Positions 1-11,900 of a stretch of 64,000 nucleotides of DNA are shown in pieces. Position 1 is the stretch's first letter; every line of letters begins with the position of its first letter. The DNA lies in assembly GCF_008831285.2 (NCBI RefSeq), contig NC_045149.1:7776417-7840416 (forward strand), read 5' to 3'. A model generated the notes under the pieces. It did not search any database. It had not been told where the DNA came from and saw nothing but the letters and a program-made list of their open reading frames with translations. The position numbers were made by a program, and so were the translations under genes. The stretch comes from Nymphaea colorata. Lineage: Eukaryota; Streptophyta; Magnoliopsida; Nymphaeales; Nymphaeaceae.

Positions 1-1200
1 AACCAGTAAAAAATATAATAAAAAAATCAGTTGTTTTGAATAAATAGAAAAATGAAAAATAAAAGTAAAAAATATACATATTATACAAATAGCTGAAAGT
101 TAATACTTGGTGCTTTTAGATTAGCCACAATATGGAATTAGTTTGCTACCAATTCGATTCAAATGCCGATTCTTGCCAATTTGGCTGCTCGGGTTGACAA
201 ATAATTTCATTGAAACACTTTGAAGTCCTTTTTATATTGAAATGAAGGTGATCCCGGCCTTTCTAGTTTTTCACAGACAAAAATGATGGATTCAAAAACT
301 GATGTTCGAGAAAGGCTGGAACCAACATTCCCCCCTCTCTCTCTCTCAAGTTTTGAACTTTTGACCTCCTTCAATTTAAATACTATCCAAGTCGCCAACC
401 TCGAAGGCTAGGAAGGTGCAAGAACATTCGACAAAGAAACGGAAGTCCCTTCCCCTTTCCCTTAGCCTCTAGGATCTAAAGTTGCTTTGAAAATTGAGTG
501 GGGAGTAGTACACCTGCGAGTTAGAATGTCGTGCATCTAAGACCTCATTTGATGCACAAGGATTTTAGTGCGCATCAGGAAAAACTTGTCGTTTTTTATA
601 TGGCTTTTCACTTTCAAATCAAACACAAGAAAAATTACCCTGCTGAAATAGATAGATCATGGTAATTTTACCCTGGAAAAAAGGTCGGACCCAAAGGGTC
701 CAACTTTTTACCATGAATTTTTTTCATAGTAAAGCTGACGACTGGACTTTTGCATTTCGGTCGAGCGAACCAACTATGCTACATCCATTAACAGCTCAAA
801 AGACTTGGAGAGACATGTCTGGCAACAAGACTGTTCATTATTTGGCGATAAAAGATGCTGATAGAATAAATTACTTGAAACTGCTGCCCAATATGAAGAG
901 ATGCAGTTCTTATGGTAAAATTTGAACCAAATCACTAATGGAATTCAGATTCACTATTCAGTTTTGTAACTGAATCTAAATCCAAGTCTAATATCCAACT
1001 GAGACCCAATGAACATCTACTTCGTACGTATGGATTTTGGATCTTAGGGCAGTTTTTGGATCTGAAGTAGTGAGAGAAAGTCGGTCCTCCTCAAGAGGAA
1101 TAATCCGACGTCATGTGCGAATTTTAGCTTTCCCGGTATGCCCTTGACATCACAGATAATACCGAAGTCCTCCAGCACCCCTCGGTACGTGGTAGGCTGA
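1..1200. other. intergenic, no gene recognised
   Basis: AT-rich sequence without a recognisable coding region. The short open frame at 659-925 has no family resemblance or splice context that I can see. The last 150 bases grow more GC-rich towards the TATA-led unit that follows. Confidence 0.5.
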
Positions 1201-1220
1201 AGCTCGAGGGGCGGTGGCCT

Positions 1221-1228
1221 TATAAATA
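1221..1228 (+). promoter_or_regulatory. TATA box of an unresolved transcription unit
   Basis: A clean TATAAATA lies in a GC-rich setting. It is followed at about 25-40 bases by a pyrimidine-rich stretch (runs of C and CT repeats, 1,235-1,330), typical of a plant transcription start and 5' leader. This is inferred from base composition and spacing only. Confidence 0.5.
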
Positions 1229-1249
1229 GCTCTTCTTCCCCCCCCCGCA

Positions 1250-1810
1250 ACCATCTGTCTCTCTGCGATAGGGTTTCCCCCCACGGCGAGAGGAGTTCCA
1301 CTCTCTCTCTCTCGCTCGCTCGCTTTCGAGCTCTCTGTTTCTGGTGCAGCGGTCGATGGCTCACTTCCTTCTCCGATTCGCTTGGTGCAGGTCGGGAATC
1401 CGCCCTCTCCCTACGCACGGACTGCGTCTCGGATTTCTTTTCCGGGAAGAAGTGGTCGGATTCCCGCCTTGCATCAACTGAATCGGAGATGACGGTGACG
1501 GAAGGGATTGGGTGGCTGCCGCCGGGATTAGGGTGTTCTGGGATGGAGGAAGGTCGGACCTTTCTCGTTTCTTTTGCTTCTCTCCTCGATCTCGAATTCT
1601 CTTGCGGGGTTTTCCCCGAATGATAAAAAAAATTATGTGCTTGTGCTTGATTCCGGGTATTATTTGGTTCGCGCGTCGAAGTTTTCGGCTTTTGTTGCTT
1701 TTGCTCGTTTCTCCGTACGCCTGGGCTTCTGTTTGAAGTTAATCCCGTTGTTCTTCTTTGTTTCAGTGAGTCTGATTTGCTGAAAGCTGGTGACTTTAGG
1801 TACAATGATG
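1250..1810 (+). other. GC-rich leader / first exon of unknown transcript
   Basis: Compared with its AT-rich surroundings this block is GC- and CT-rich like a plant 5' leader. The first reasonable ATG is at 1,489 and opens a 44-codon frame (begins MTVTEGIGWLPPGLG) that stops at 1,623. I recognise no family. It could be a first coding exon whose donor lies before the stop, an upstream ORF, or the start of a long non-coding RNA. A long open frame on the opposite strand (1,805-1,044) is low-complexity and basic and looks like an antisense shadow. No downstream exon could be joined with confidence, although acceptor-like CAG sites preceded by T-rich tracts occur near 2,870 and 3,355. Confidence 0.35.
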
Positions 1811-4800
1811 GTTTTTTTTTTTTTTTTTTGCCTCTGAATCTTCACATGATTTCATTTCGTGGTACCTACTGTCTACAGTTTTGGTTTTTGTTACCTGATG
1901 CCTGGATTAGATTAGCTGTTACCGGAATTTATCTCTTTTTCTAAAAGTGGCCAGTAGACTGTTGGTAACACTCGTCCTGCTGTGTTTAACACAATGCTTC
2001 TGTGTTTATCTGGATAATCTGATACTTACCAGATATGGCTCGATTATTAGGAGGGAGGTTTTTGATCAGTTTGTGAGAATTCGAATGCCTCACGACCTAC
2101 TCTCTCTCGTTCTATTTTTATAGGATGATTTATAAAATCTGCTTTTAAGTAATTGAATTGCATGCACCACATGTTTTGATTGTTCCGAAGAAAATCAGGA
2201 AGTTGTAAAAAAATGTATTTTTACTTGGAGAATACACTATAGTGACCGTCCTCTTTCAGCTAGACCTTTGTTAATTCGTATGAGGGTGTTGACTGATTTC
2301 TCTGTTGTTTGGACCCATTGATTGAGTCCTGTTATTTATGAAGTTCTAAGGGCTTTGACGCAACGATTTCTACATTTTTTATGGAGGTAAAGTTTTCTTT
2401 GTGTGCTGAGAAAATTGTGAAAAAATAGACGCTGATGGGCTGCAATAGAGTTATGCCGTTGTGCTACTCGTTTTCGCCGTCCAAGAAGCCCTAGCCTTTT
2501 CCATGTGGACCACTGGGAGACGCCAGGTTTCTTATACAGGTACTGCTTATAGACATTCATACATATTCATTGAAGCATATGCGTACACTGGACAGGTAGA
2601 AGGCTGCCCGCTGCTTCTCCATTCGTCTACCTAATATACTTTCATTACTTACAGGCAGTAACAGCACATTGGTTCTGCCTTTGGGTGAAAAAAACCTTGA
2701 CTATTACTCCTTTGAGTTGTGTCTTGGATATTGTCCAGAGGGGAGTATCGATTCTGTCTAGTCTGCGCAGCGCTATATCTGTTTGCAGCGTGGCTACGAT
2801 GTCTTAAAAATTAACCATGCATGGTGTCTTTTATGTCTGCTTTGTCTACCTCCTAATTCCCATGCTTGCAGACGTTGCATTTTGGAGGGACAGATATTTG
2901 CGGGCACTGGTATTACTGTAAACCTTACTGAAATTCCAGAAGAGAGTCATTTATTTCTTAATGCTATCTAAAAGTTTATCTCACGTTTACTTGTCTACTT
3001 ATCAAGACAAGTCTGCCTAATGCAGAATTGCATAATTTCGATTTCCCGCTCACAAGGAAATCCAGGTGAACAAAACCATAAATCTTGTACTGTATATGCA
3101 TAGCACCTCTTAAAAATATATGAAAAAAGATGTATGTGATATCTTTCAAATCTTCATTTGAGGATAGACACGCTTCAAGCGGCAAAAATGAAATATTTCC
3201 TGTTATATATGCCACGCGGGTAAAGTGCAGAAAAGTACTCTTGTATTTCTGCTCCGAACTTTCACTTTAGCAAGAAAGAGGGGTTTAAGTCTTCTTTGTC
3301 TGATGCTAGATTTTTTTAAAATGAAATAAAATGTTCCTTTTACGTCTCTGCAGGGGATTACATTATCGATGCGGCTCTTCCCGCAAGCTTCCCATTGATC
3401 ATATCCTTTTAAAGGGCTTATCTTCTTGTTCGTAGTGTCTGCCGTCGTTAAAGTGCGAAAGTATAATTTTTTCGCCAATCATAATACTACACACGTTCTT
3501 CTGCTTATTGAGACTGGCATGTCTGTTGCGCCTTGTTTTCTTAATTTGCCTTTTAGTAGTTTTGAATTTCGTTTAGTTAATGCTCTTAAATTGCACAGAG
3601 AGAGAGAGAGAGAGAGAGAGACATTCATCTCATTTTCTGTATTGCCCTACATGTGCACGCACCAAAATTTTAAGTAGTTATATTGTCGTGAGTGCATGAA
3701 CAGCAGAAGCGGTCTGGAATTTGACTGATAGCTAATTAGTGTTCAACGGTAACCTCTTACTGCTTTGGTGGGACTACTCTATGGGCTTATGCACACTTGT
3801 GGACATACGCATTCAGGTATTCTTATCCTATGTGCGTTCCTATTTAGAAAACAAAACCTTCTGTCCAAAGATGCGGTTTACAGAGTTGGGAAGTTTACTG
3901 CCACTGAAAATTTAGGAATACAAGAATCCAGTTTCAGTAGCCAAAAGGATTATATGTGTATAAGCATTCTGGGAATCACTTGAATTTATTATAAATTCTC
4001 TCGTGATTGATCATGAGGCGGATAAGGTAAAGATGGATTCCACGAAGCACGCCAGATCGATAGTTCTTGTCATCTGCATCTTGTTCGGCTCGTCTTCCAT
4101 TTCTACCTGTAATTATCGTGTCCTGCTCCCTAGTTTAACGAGCGACTGAATCATGTTCTCCACCCAAGGAAGGAAACTCAAGTTTTGTGGTACAAACTTT
4201 GGAAAGATGAATGGGGAAACAGAAAAAGGAAACCTGTGGATTATGGTTGGTTGCTGGCTCCACCATTCGTGCCTATCTGTTACTGCTGAGGCTTCTGCTC
4301 GTCGCAGCTTTATTCTCTGGAGAGAGGGCCATCCACTGCTGCTTGTCTGACAGTCGTGCCTTCACATTCCCTCTGGGCAATTTCGTCGCTCCCTCGTCCC
4401 TTTGCTTTCATCTTTGGCGCTTAGTTGGTGGGTGGTTGCGTGACCTGAGGGGTTCCATTGATGGTCCATTGCCCGAGGCCAAGAGGATAGATTATATGAA
4501 ATGTGGATAATAGAGTCCGGACGACTTTTGGTTCGTGTTTGATGAGTGTGGGGGTAAAAGGCGCGCGTTGGTTTCTCAAGTCCTCCTTTAGTGTCAGCGT
4601 TAAGACACAATAACATAACGTCTACTGAAATCAAACTAAAGACTTGTCTTTATACATTTTTTTAACTCGACTATAGATAATACATGTTTTCAGCTCGACC
4701 AGCTACGTTATGCCTATGTTCCTTTAAATGGAGTTGTGTAACTGGAGATATTAATCTTCGAGCAGGCAGGTGATCAACTTTTGCTTTTAAAATGAATTTT

Positions 4801-4830
4801 AAAAGTTCAACTTTTTGCGCTACAAATATG
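1811..4830. other. intergenic or intronic, AT-rich, no gene recognised
   Basis: T-rich intron-like sequence that may belong to the unit starting near 1.25 kb. It contains a (GA)n microsatellite at about 3,597-3,621 and a few short open frames without family signature. A 38-codon frame at 4,033-4,149 begins like a secretory signal peptide and is listed separately. Confidence 0.4.
4033..4149 (+). CDS. possible very short secreted peptide ORF
   Basis: The ATG opens a 38-residue frame. Its N-terminus is basic (MDSTKHARS), then hydrophobic (IVLVICILFG), then small and polar (SSSIST), which is the shape of a cleavable signal peptide. Only about 14 residues with one Cys follow before the stop. No known small-peptide family is recognised. 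It could equally be the first exon of a spliced gene or a chance frame, and no downstream exon was found. Confidence 0.15.
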   Translation: MDSTKHARSIVLVICILFGSSSISTCNYRVLLPSLTSD

Positions 4831-4831
4831 A

Positions 4832-4929
4832 AATCAACACTTAAGCTAAAGTGCGGTAGGGATGACATCTCAAAGCACCAAATCAATGCTTAAGCTAAAG
4901 TGCGGTAGGGATGACATCTCAAAGCACCA
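4832..4929. repeat. 49-bp tandem duplication
   Basis: Two adjacent, nearly identical 49-bp units. The phrase CTTAAGCTAAAGTGCGG starts at 4,840 and again at 4,889. No gene overlaps it. Confidence 0.85.
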
Positions 4930-4956
4930 AAACAGGTCTTATATCTTAAGAAATGA

Positions 4957-4993
4957 GGGTTGGGTGGTTGGATGGGGGAGGGTTGGGTAGGGG
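4957..4993 (+). other. G-quadruplex-type G-run cluster
   Basis: Six runs of three to five G occur within 37 bases. Four of them (4,974-4,993) are separated by loops of only one or two bases. This satisfies the usual G4 pattern on the + strand. It lies in intergenic DNA just after the 49-bp duplication. Confidence 0.6.
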
Positions 4994-6405
4994 CTTCGGT
5001 CTTTTTTTGGGCTGTAGGTCTCACGTCCACTTGAAAAACTAAAGATATTATGTGACTGTTTGACAATACTAATACATTATTATTGTTTCATAAATTTCTT
5101 TGGTAATAGTAACACACATTATAATCAATCTTTAACTATTTATCAATTTGCCTCACTTTTAAAGGCCGATTCAACAGTGGGCTACTGCTACCGAACGATT
5201 TTGACAGCAACAGTTTGTTATATGTTACATGGAATAGCAAAACACTTTTTATTGCCAAACAGCTTCAAAAGGCGACAGCAAGCTTGTCCAAGAAAATAAT
5301 CCGTTTCTCCTCCATCTTAAAAGAGAAAAAGAGCTCCTGCAATATTTGGCTCTGACCAAACTGCACGCTCTCTGTCTAAACTGCACCCAACTTTGAGGAC
5401 GAGACAGTTTTAAAGGAGGTGGAATGTGAGTTTTTTGGGACGTGTTCCGAGTAGATAAGAGAGGATCCATATGTCCATACGCACATTCAGTAAGAGTTTG
5501 TGTTGTGTGCTTGTATGTTTGTACGCCGGATGGAGAAAGAATTAGAGAGAGAGAGAGAGAGAGAGAGCAACCATATGATTTGCATTTATTTAGTAGGAAA
5601 TATATTTATACCTTATGAATGTAAAAAGCTCCTAGCCAAGTATGTGCAGTAGCGTAACATAATTTGGGTATGGCAGATGGATAAATATATTGTGTACAGA
5701 ATACAGCTATGTCCTTTCAGTATATAGTATACCTCCAAATGTAAATTTAACAAGATTAACTATGATATCTGCTTTCAATCATAGTATATATGCAATAGCA
5801 CATGCAAATTTATATTTAGAAAGGTCATGAGCTGTGCGCGCATGATGTTGTCTTGGCAAGGCTTTGGAGGGAGAGATGTTCTCTCTAAAAAGCCCCATGG
5901 TCATTTAAGAAAAAAGGATATACGTGCTTAATTTTGACACCATCGAGGATGGCCCGAGAGCGCTAGAGCGGAGCCGACCAGCGGCGTGAGTAGCAGCTGG
6001 GCACGCCGATTACCACTCGACAGGCTTATGTCCTCGCTGCCTTGTGAGGTTAGCCTCAGCAGGGAGCGCCAAGAGCAGCAGGCCGCAGCCTTGCATGCGG
6101 CCGAGGATGGACGCAAGCCCAAGAAGCGGCCTGCGGGGTCGGCCACTAGCACCTATGTGCGTAGGGCCAAGCGCACGCGAGTGAGTTGGACCACACAGTA
6201 CCTAGGCATGGTTTAGGGCTTGATACTTATAGAACCCTTGGGCATTACTTATATGGCTGCAGTGGGAGGAGTAGGCGGAGCAGTTAAGGTCGAAAAAGAT
6301 GAGACAGGGTTTGGATCCATGGAGAGAGCATGCGCAACCAGATCCATTCCAAACGCCCCTTTGCTTATGTTTATTTACTCTTTTGTACCGTCTCGGTTTG
6401 AGACA

Positions 6406-6760
6406 TGTTAGAATCGTTTTTGCTTATGTTCTTATACCATCTCGGTTAAGAGTTAGTGAACCGAGACGTTCTCTCTTGTATATAAACTCAAGGGCGTGAA
6501 ACCCTAGTTATGCTTTTGATAATGAAGAATTGAGTTTCGTAACTTTCTCTTTCTCCCAGCGTAGGACTTCTCCTTCTCTCTCATCCCATCTTCTTCTCTA
6601 CCCAGTCTACTCGTCTTCTTGGCGGCGGCCAGAAGGATTTCTTTTCACCCTTGACCAGCGACTGCTGGTGTCTTTCTTCAATCCGACGGCGTCAATCCTC
6701 CTCCCGTCCTCAATACTCTTTTCTTCTTCTCCCCAACCAGCCGAAGGAATCCATGGTTGA
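6406..6760 (+). mobile_element. possible Copia-type LTR fragment or solo LTR
   Basis: The segment opens with TGTTAGAATC, a common start of plant Copia LTRs. It then carries a TATA-like TATATAAAC at about 6,478, an A/T-rich polyadenylation-like stretch and a pyrimidine-rich tail, the order expected for U3-R-U5. No internal retroelement coding region or second LTR was found beside it. The right boundary is uncertain. Treated as a broken fossil. Confidence 0.3.
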
Positions 6761-7660
6761 AGATTACAAGGGGCTGCTTCCAGCCGTCCAAGTGATCAAC
6801 AGCCTACGCTTCACCCCAGCCAACACGAAGAAGTGTTTCACGGTGCATTCCTGCGCATACCCATGAAGGTTTAGAGGCCGGAATCGCGACAGGGAAGGCT
6901 GCAGCGAAGGAGCACGCCAGTAGATCTGATGTTCGGCTTCCAAAGTAGCAGCACGACCATCAACCGACGAACGAACATTTGCCTCCCCTGATCCTGCAAT
7001 AGGAGGAAACGTTGTGGCAAACCACAAAGTTGAGAACAATCCACCCTGCTGAGCATGATCTTGGTAGCGATAGCGCCTGGACAGCGATGTTCTATCAGTT
7101 TCTCTATTTATCTAGGTAAAAACCAACTAGTTATGACTAAAAATGTGAAACTACTATATATAAATAAGGGTTGTCCTCTTTTGTATTGTATCACATCTTA
7201 TCCAAATGACTGGCGCCATATATGTTTAAGGGTGCCTGCGTGCGTAAATCATGCCCTGGAATGGAATGTGCACTTTGCTTTCCTCTGACATCGGTGTCCA
7301 GAGATGACAGATCTTCCGTTTCCACAAACACCGCCTCCCCAAGTTGGTGCTGGAGATACTAGATTTGGAATGGGTCTGGGAGATGAACCAGGCAAGCACT
7401 CTCGACAACGGGCAGTGGCTATGGCCAGGTCCGGTGCCGACGGCGTCTTCGGCCGACGACTGATCGGTTATTACCGGGAGACAATCTAGCGATCTTGGTG
7501 ACAAACGGTCGTCACTCGTCCGGTCCAGCATCGTGGTGCATGCAGGAGTGCGGCCGACGGCTAGGGCTTCAGCAGTCTGGGGTAAGGTGGCAGAGGGAAT
7601 AAACACATAAGGGTGTAGTGACAAATCAAACCACAATGAAGAAGCAAGAGTATTCAAACG

Positions 7661-7800
7661 AGTTTGTCGAGCTTCAATCGAGCCGAGCTTGAGCTCAACA
7701 CATAACTGTCGAGTCGAGCTTGAGCTCAACACGTAACTGTCGAGTTGAGCTCGAGCTTGAGGTTTCATTAGTCGAGTTGAGCTCGAATTGGCTGAACTCG
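7661..7800. repeat. short GAGCTC-rich tandem array
   Basis: Units of about 31 bp with the theme GAG(C/T)CGAGCTTGAGCTCAAC repeat two to three times, then decay into further GAGCTC-type words. Similar words are common in interspersed plant repeats. No coding potential is seen. Confidence 0.6.
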
Positions 7801-8879
7801 CACTCCACTCTACTCGTGTTCATTCCTAATGTCACACCCCACCCTAGTGTCATGAGATAGCCTGACATTCAAAGCTGGAAGGTCAATTAGTCTCCTCACT
7901 CTTTAGAGAACTTTGTGGTCTGGCCGGAGTTCCGACTTCTTTCCGTCCATCTCCCAAGCTTCCTTGTAGGGTTGCATTCCTGTGAGGCTTTTGGAGATGA
8001 GAGTCTCTTTTTTTTTCTCTCTCTCTCTCTTATTTTCTTCTATCTGCCTTTGGACCAAACATGTGCTTTTTCTCTAGTGACGATTTTACTGTGTATTCTT
8101 TATTTTCTGTAGTAGTATATTAGTAGTATATGGTGGTGGATATTGGACATCCACTTCGCTCGTGTGAATGTCCCTGATTAAAATGACTGCTGACTTCTAA
8201 TGGCACTTTTTATCTGGCAAACTTTTTTTTTTCTGACACTATCGTCCTAATCACAAGCTCTTATTTATTATTTATAGGTTTCTACTTTTTATATTTTTTA
8301 TTTTCTACTGAATGAATTCACCATATCAATCTAAACAGCACCTAGAACCTAATAAATAAATGGTAACATACGTTTTCTCAATGTTCATAATTTATTATTA
8401 TTTGATTATGTAGATGATAATTATTTGTTCTTCAACTCATTATACAAATATTTTCAACATCTTTGTACATTTGTTGTAAAAATATATAGTAAAAATACAT
8501 GACCTGACTCAGCCAAGTCACCGAGTAAACTCACGGACCCGCCGGTGACCCAATTGTGGGACGATCCAACTTCGATTCCCAAGTTTGCTAACTATAGAGA
8601 AAGGCATGGGCCCTTACTAAAGTCTGCATAACCTCGCCAAGAGAGGCGAGTAAGAAGCTCGCTAAACCATGGCCCAAGGGCAGCCTCTAACTTCGCCACA
8701 GATCAACTAAGAGAGGTAAGGAGAAGAGAAGCTGTGCTGAAGTGAAGGGGCCTTGAGCATGTTGCACCTAGGCAGCGGAGGTTGCTTGCAAAAGTTGACG
8801 CTTCCTGGGCAGAGAGACAAATATACGACTGTTCCACATCTTTCTTCTTCACCAAGACAGGAAGCAAAAGAGTTTTCGA

Positions 8880-8887
8880 TATAAATC
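8880..8887 (+). promoter_or_regulatory. TATA-like element upstream of PBD
   Basis: TATAAATC lies 74 bases before the proteasome start codon, followed by a purine-rich GA leader (8,908-8,953). This suggests a short 5' UTR. Inferred from motif and distance only. Confidence 0.45.
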
Positions 8888-8953
8888 ACACAGGAAGACT
8901 CTGCGCGGAGAGAGAGGGACAGAGAGCGAGAGAGAAAAGAAGGGAAGGGGGAA

Positions 8954-11900
8954 ATGGAGTGTGTGTTCGGGCTGGTGGGCGATGGGTTTGCGGTGATTGC
9001 CGCCGACACTTCGGCAGTGAACAGCATACTGGTACACAAGTCAAACGAGGACAAGATCATGATTCTTGATTCCCACAAACTCATGGGCGCTAGCGGCGAA
9101 AGCGGCGACAGGTCTCTTTCTATTTTTGTGTGTGTGTGTGTGTCTTGGTTATGTTTTTTCGCCTTTTGGGTTTGAGGGATTTCTTCGGATGATCATGAAC
9201 GAAGTTGGGTGAGTTCTATACATTTCCATGTATTTGGGCGTTCTTGCTTATTGAGGATATTTTTGGATTTTAGGTTTTTGGGTTGCTGATTTTGAGTTCA
9301 TTTTAACTCTTCGTTCTTGAGAAAGAGTAAATCTGGTGCTAGTTTGTGGACTTACTTCTGTTTGTTCCTCGAACGTGGGTATCAATTTTAGGGTTCAATT
9401 TACTGAATACATCCAGAAGAACGTTCATCTCTACCAATTCCGCAACGGGATCCCTCTAACTACTGCAGCAGCAGCAAATTTCACCCGAGGCGAGCTCGCT
9501 ACTGCACTGAGAAAGGTATTTTACTTTTGGCGTGTTAATGTCCTACTCAGCTTATTTTCATTTGAAGGTTTTTTCGAATCCTTCTATTCTGCCCTTCCTT
9601 TCTATCTCTTGCTGACTTGATAATCTAGGTGGATGAAATTGCTTTTAGATTCGAACAAAAATTGTAAATAGAAACTTCTTCTCTCATCAATATAAGTTTT
9701 TGTTTGTCACAAAGTGCGATCTTGAGAGTTTATTGTTTTATGAATTTCGACATTGTAAAGATCATTTGAACAAAAACTGTAAATAGAAACTTCTTTTCTC
9801 GTCATTGTAAGTTTTTGTCGGTCACAAAGTGCGATGATGAAGGATTTTTATTTTATCAATTTCGGCATTGTAAAGATCATAGTGGTTTTCTTGGGTCTGT
9901 TTTGACTTTTGACAATGTAATGGTCCTGGCTTTCCTTTTCTGTTAATTTCGATATCATTGAAGAAACAGGAAGCAAGAGTGCGCTCATTTGTAAAATATA
10001 TTTGAAGTTAATATCCTTAAGTTTTATTTAATTAGGCGTGACAGACTAGTTTCCTGAAGCTCGTGCAAATTACTATCCTCTTGTTAGGTGAGGTACTGTC
10101 TTGATCTTCTTTTGGGTTTTTTGGGTTCTTCTTTGGAAACAGAGGAGTTTATTAATTAGCTTTTCAACACTAGGATGAGATATAATATTTTGATCATCTT
10201 GTTTACATCCCGGTGTGTTTCCACGTTTTGAGCACGGGCAGTTTGTGTCGCCAATTTCTGATTGGTATGTGATTTTACCATTGTAGATATGACGTCTATT
10301 ATTCCTTATCAGTGATAATGATTCCCGGGGACTGCTTTACATAATGAATCATTTGTCTAAGGGGCAATAGCAAGAGAGTTCATACAACAAATTGCCATGC
10401 TGTGTGAATTCCCTGCAGTGTGCTTTTGATGCCAAAATTGTTTATGTTGGCCCCTTTGTAGATATCTCATCAGCCAGGGTCTTACACCTTTCAAAGTCAT
10501 AGCTACACTGACTTAACCGCTATGAGACTGAGGATTAGCCCATTAGGTATTAAGGATGGTTATGGTATCTCTACAATGGCTGATCTGAGAAGGATGTAGG
10601 GATGCTAATAAGGTGGAAAATGTTGAAATTTAACTCATCCTAATTGTCTTCAATTAAGATTGTACATTTTTGCAAATAATTTTAACACCGGAACATAATT
10701 CTTAGTGTTATTGTCAATGAAGAAAACACGATGGCATATATTTGTATTACTAACATTGTCCTTATTATCTTTGTGCTGTTAGTTGAACTTTTCAAATCAA
10801 CCATGTTGTCCTCCACTTTGAACCTGTTAACTGATGGTTTAACCTTTAAACTTGAACGGACATGCTGTCTGCTGCATTTTGCTTTGAAAAAGTTATCTTC
10901 GCCTGCATGTCTGTGGGTTCAACAGCACTACTTGAGGTACCTCATGGATTAGGCCTATAAAGGTCATACTAGTACTTAGAGCAGGGCGAATGGTTTAGTT
11001 GCGATTGTAATAACATTAAAAAAGTACTCTAAAAATTGAAGTTAGGAGTCTGTTTGATCTACGTGTCCAATACCATTGAATTCAGTTGGCCTTGTGCTTT
11101 AGACCATAATAGAACCAATTTGGAAAAACCCAAGATAATCATTTGAATATATGTCCCAATATATTTGTTTGTTGGCCGAAAAGACAAAGTAATTCTTTGT
11201 GCCATTGACAATTTAGGTAGAAATGGATTTGTGAAATTCCAACATACCCTCCTTTTGGGCCTTGAAAAGAAAGGAACTATAAAGCCGGGACTTGTAATAT
11301 AATGATTGTCTGGATTGGATCAATAATGTAAGAGCAACATTTTTGCCGAGGGTTTGTTTCACGATCCTTTTAAATGACAGCAGCACCTGTTGATATATCT
11401 GTGGCTTTTACTTGTACAATTATTTCACCCTTATCACTGGAAACTAAGAGAAATAGGTGTAATCCCCATTAGGCTTGGATTGTTTCCGAAAAGGTCTGGT
11501 GTTGCGTCCTGTAGTTTTTGAGGTTTGTCAAAATGTATTGAGGTTGCATTCATCACTTCAATTTTCTAACCTGGATGAAGTATGTCATGTCATATTTTTG
11601 GCTAGATCTCCATCGACTACAAATTTGTCTATTGGATAAAAGTTGATGATTGCTTGGGAAATAATGCACAAAATTAGGAAGGGCATTCTTGGAAGGCCAC
11701 AGAGTTCACGCAGCATCAAAACTATTATTTATGATGTTGTTGAAAGTGTATCAAAAGTTGTATTGGTCCGGCCAATAGATACACTGTATCGTAATGTATT
11801 GTATGTGTATCGTAAATTTATTTTTTGTTCAAAAAAGTAAGAAAAAAATAGAAAAATAGATAAATCAAGAAAAATAAAAATATGTTTTTTTAATGAAAAA

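Larger units (their letters stand above)
4994..8700. other. intergenic with repeat debris
   Basis: No gene is recognised. The interval has a (GA)n run near 5,546-5,568 and a GC-rich block at 5,930-6,220 that carries a short basic open frame (5,986-6,216) of unknown origin. It also holds an LTR-like piece at 6.4-6.8 kb and a GAGCTC-rich tandem array at 7.66-7.80 kb. A GC-rich open frame on the minus strand (7,768-7,226) lacks family features and overlaps repeats. Confidence 0.45.

Noticed and set aside
1044-1805. 253-codon open frame on the minus strand
   Set aside because: Low-complexity Arg/Ser/Glu-rich translation opposite a CT-rich leader with a good TATA box on the plus strand; no domain and no splice context.
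4211-4510. 99-codon open frame with a hydrophobic stretch
   Set aside because: Other frames are open over the same bases, no family is recognised, and composition after the hydrophobic part is not protein-like.
7226-7768. 180-codon minus-strand frame
   Set aside because: Overlaps a GAGCTC-type repeat array and has no recognisable domain.
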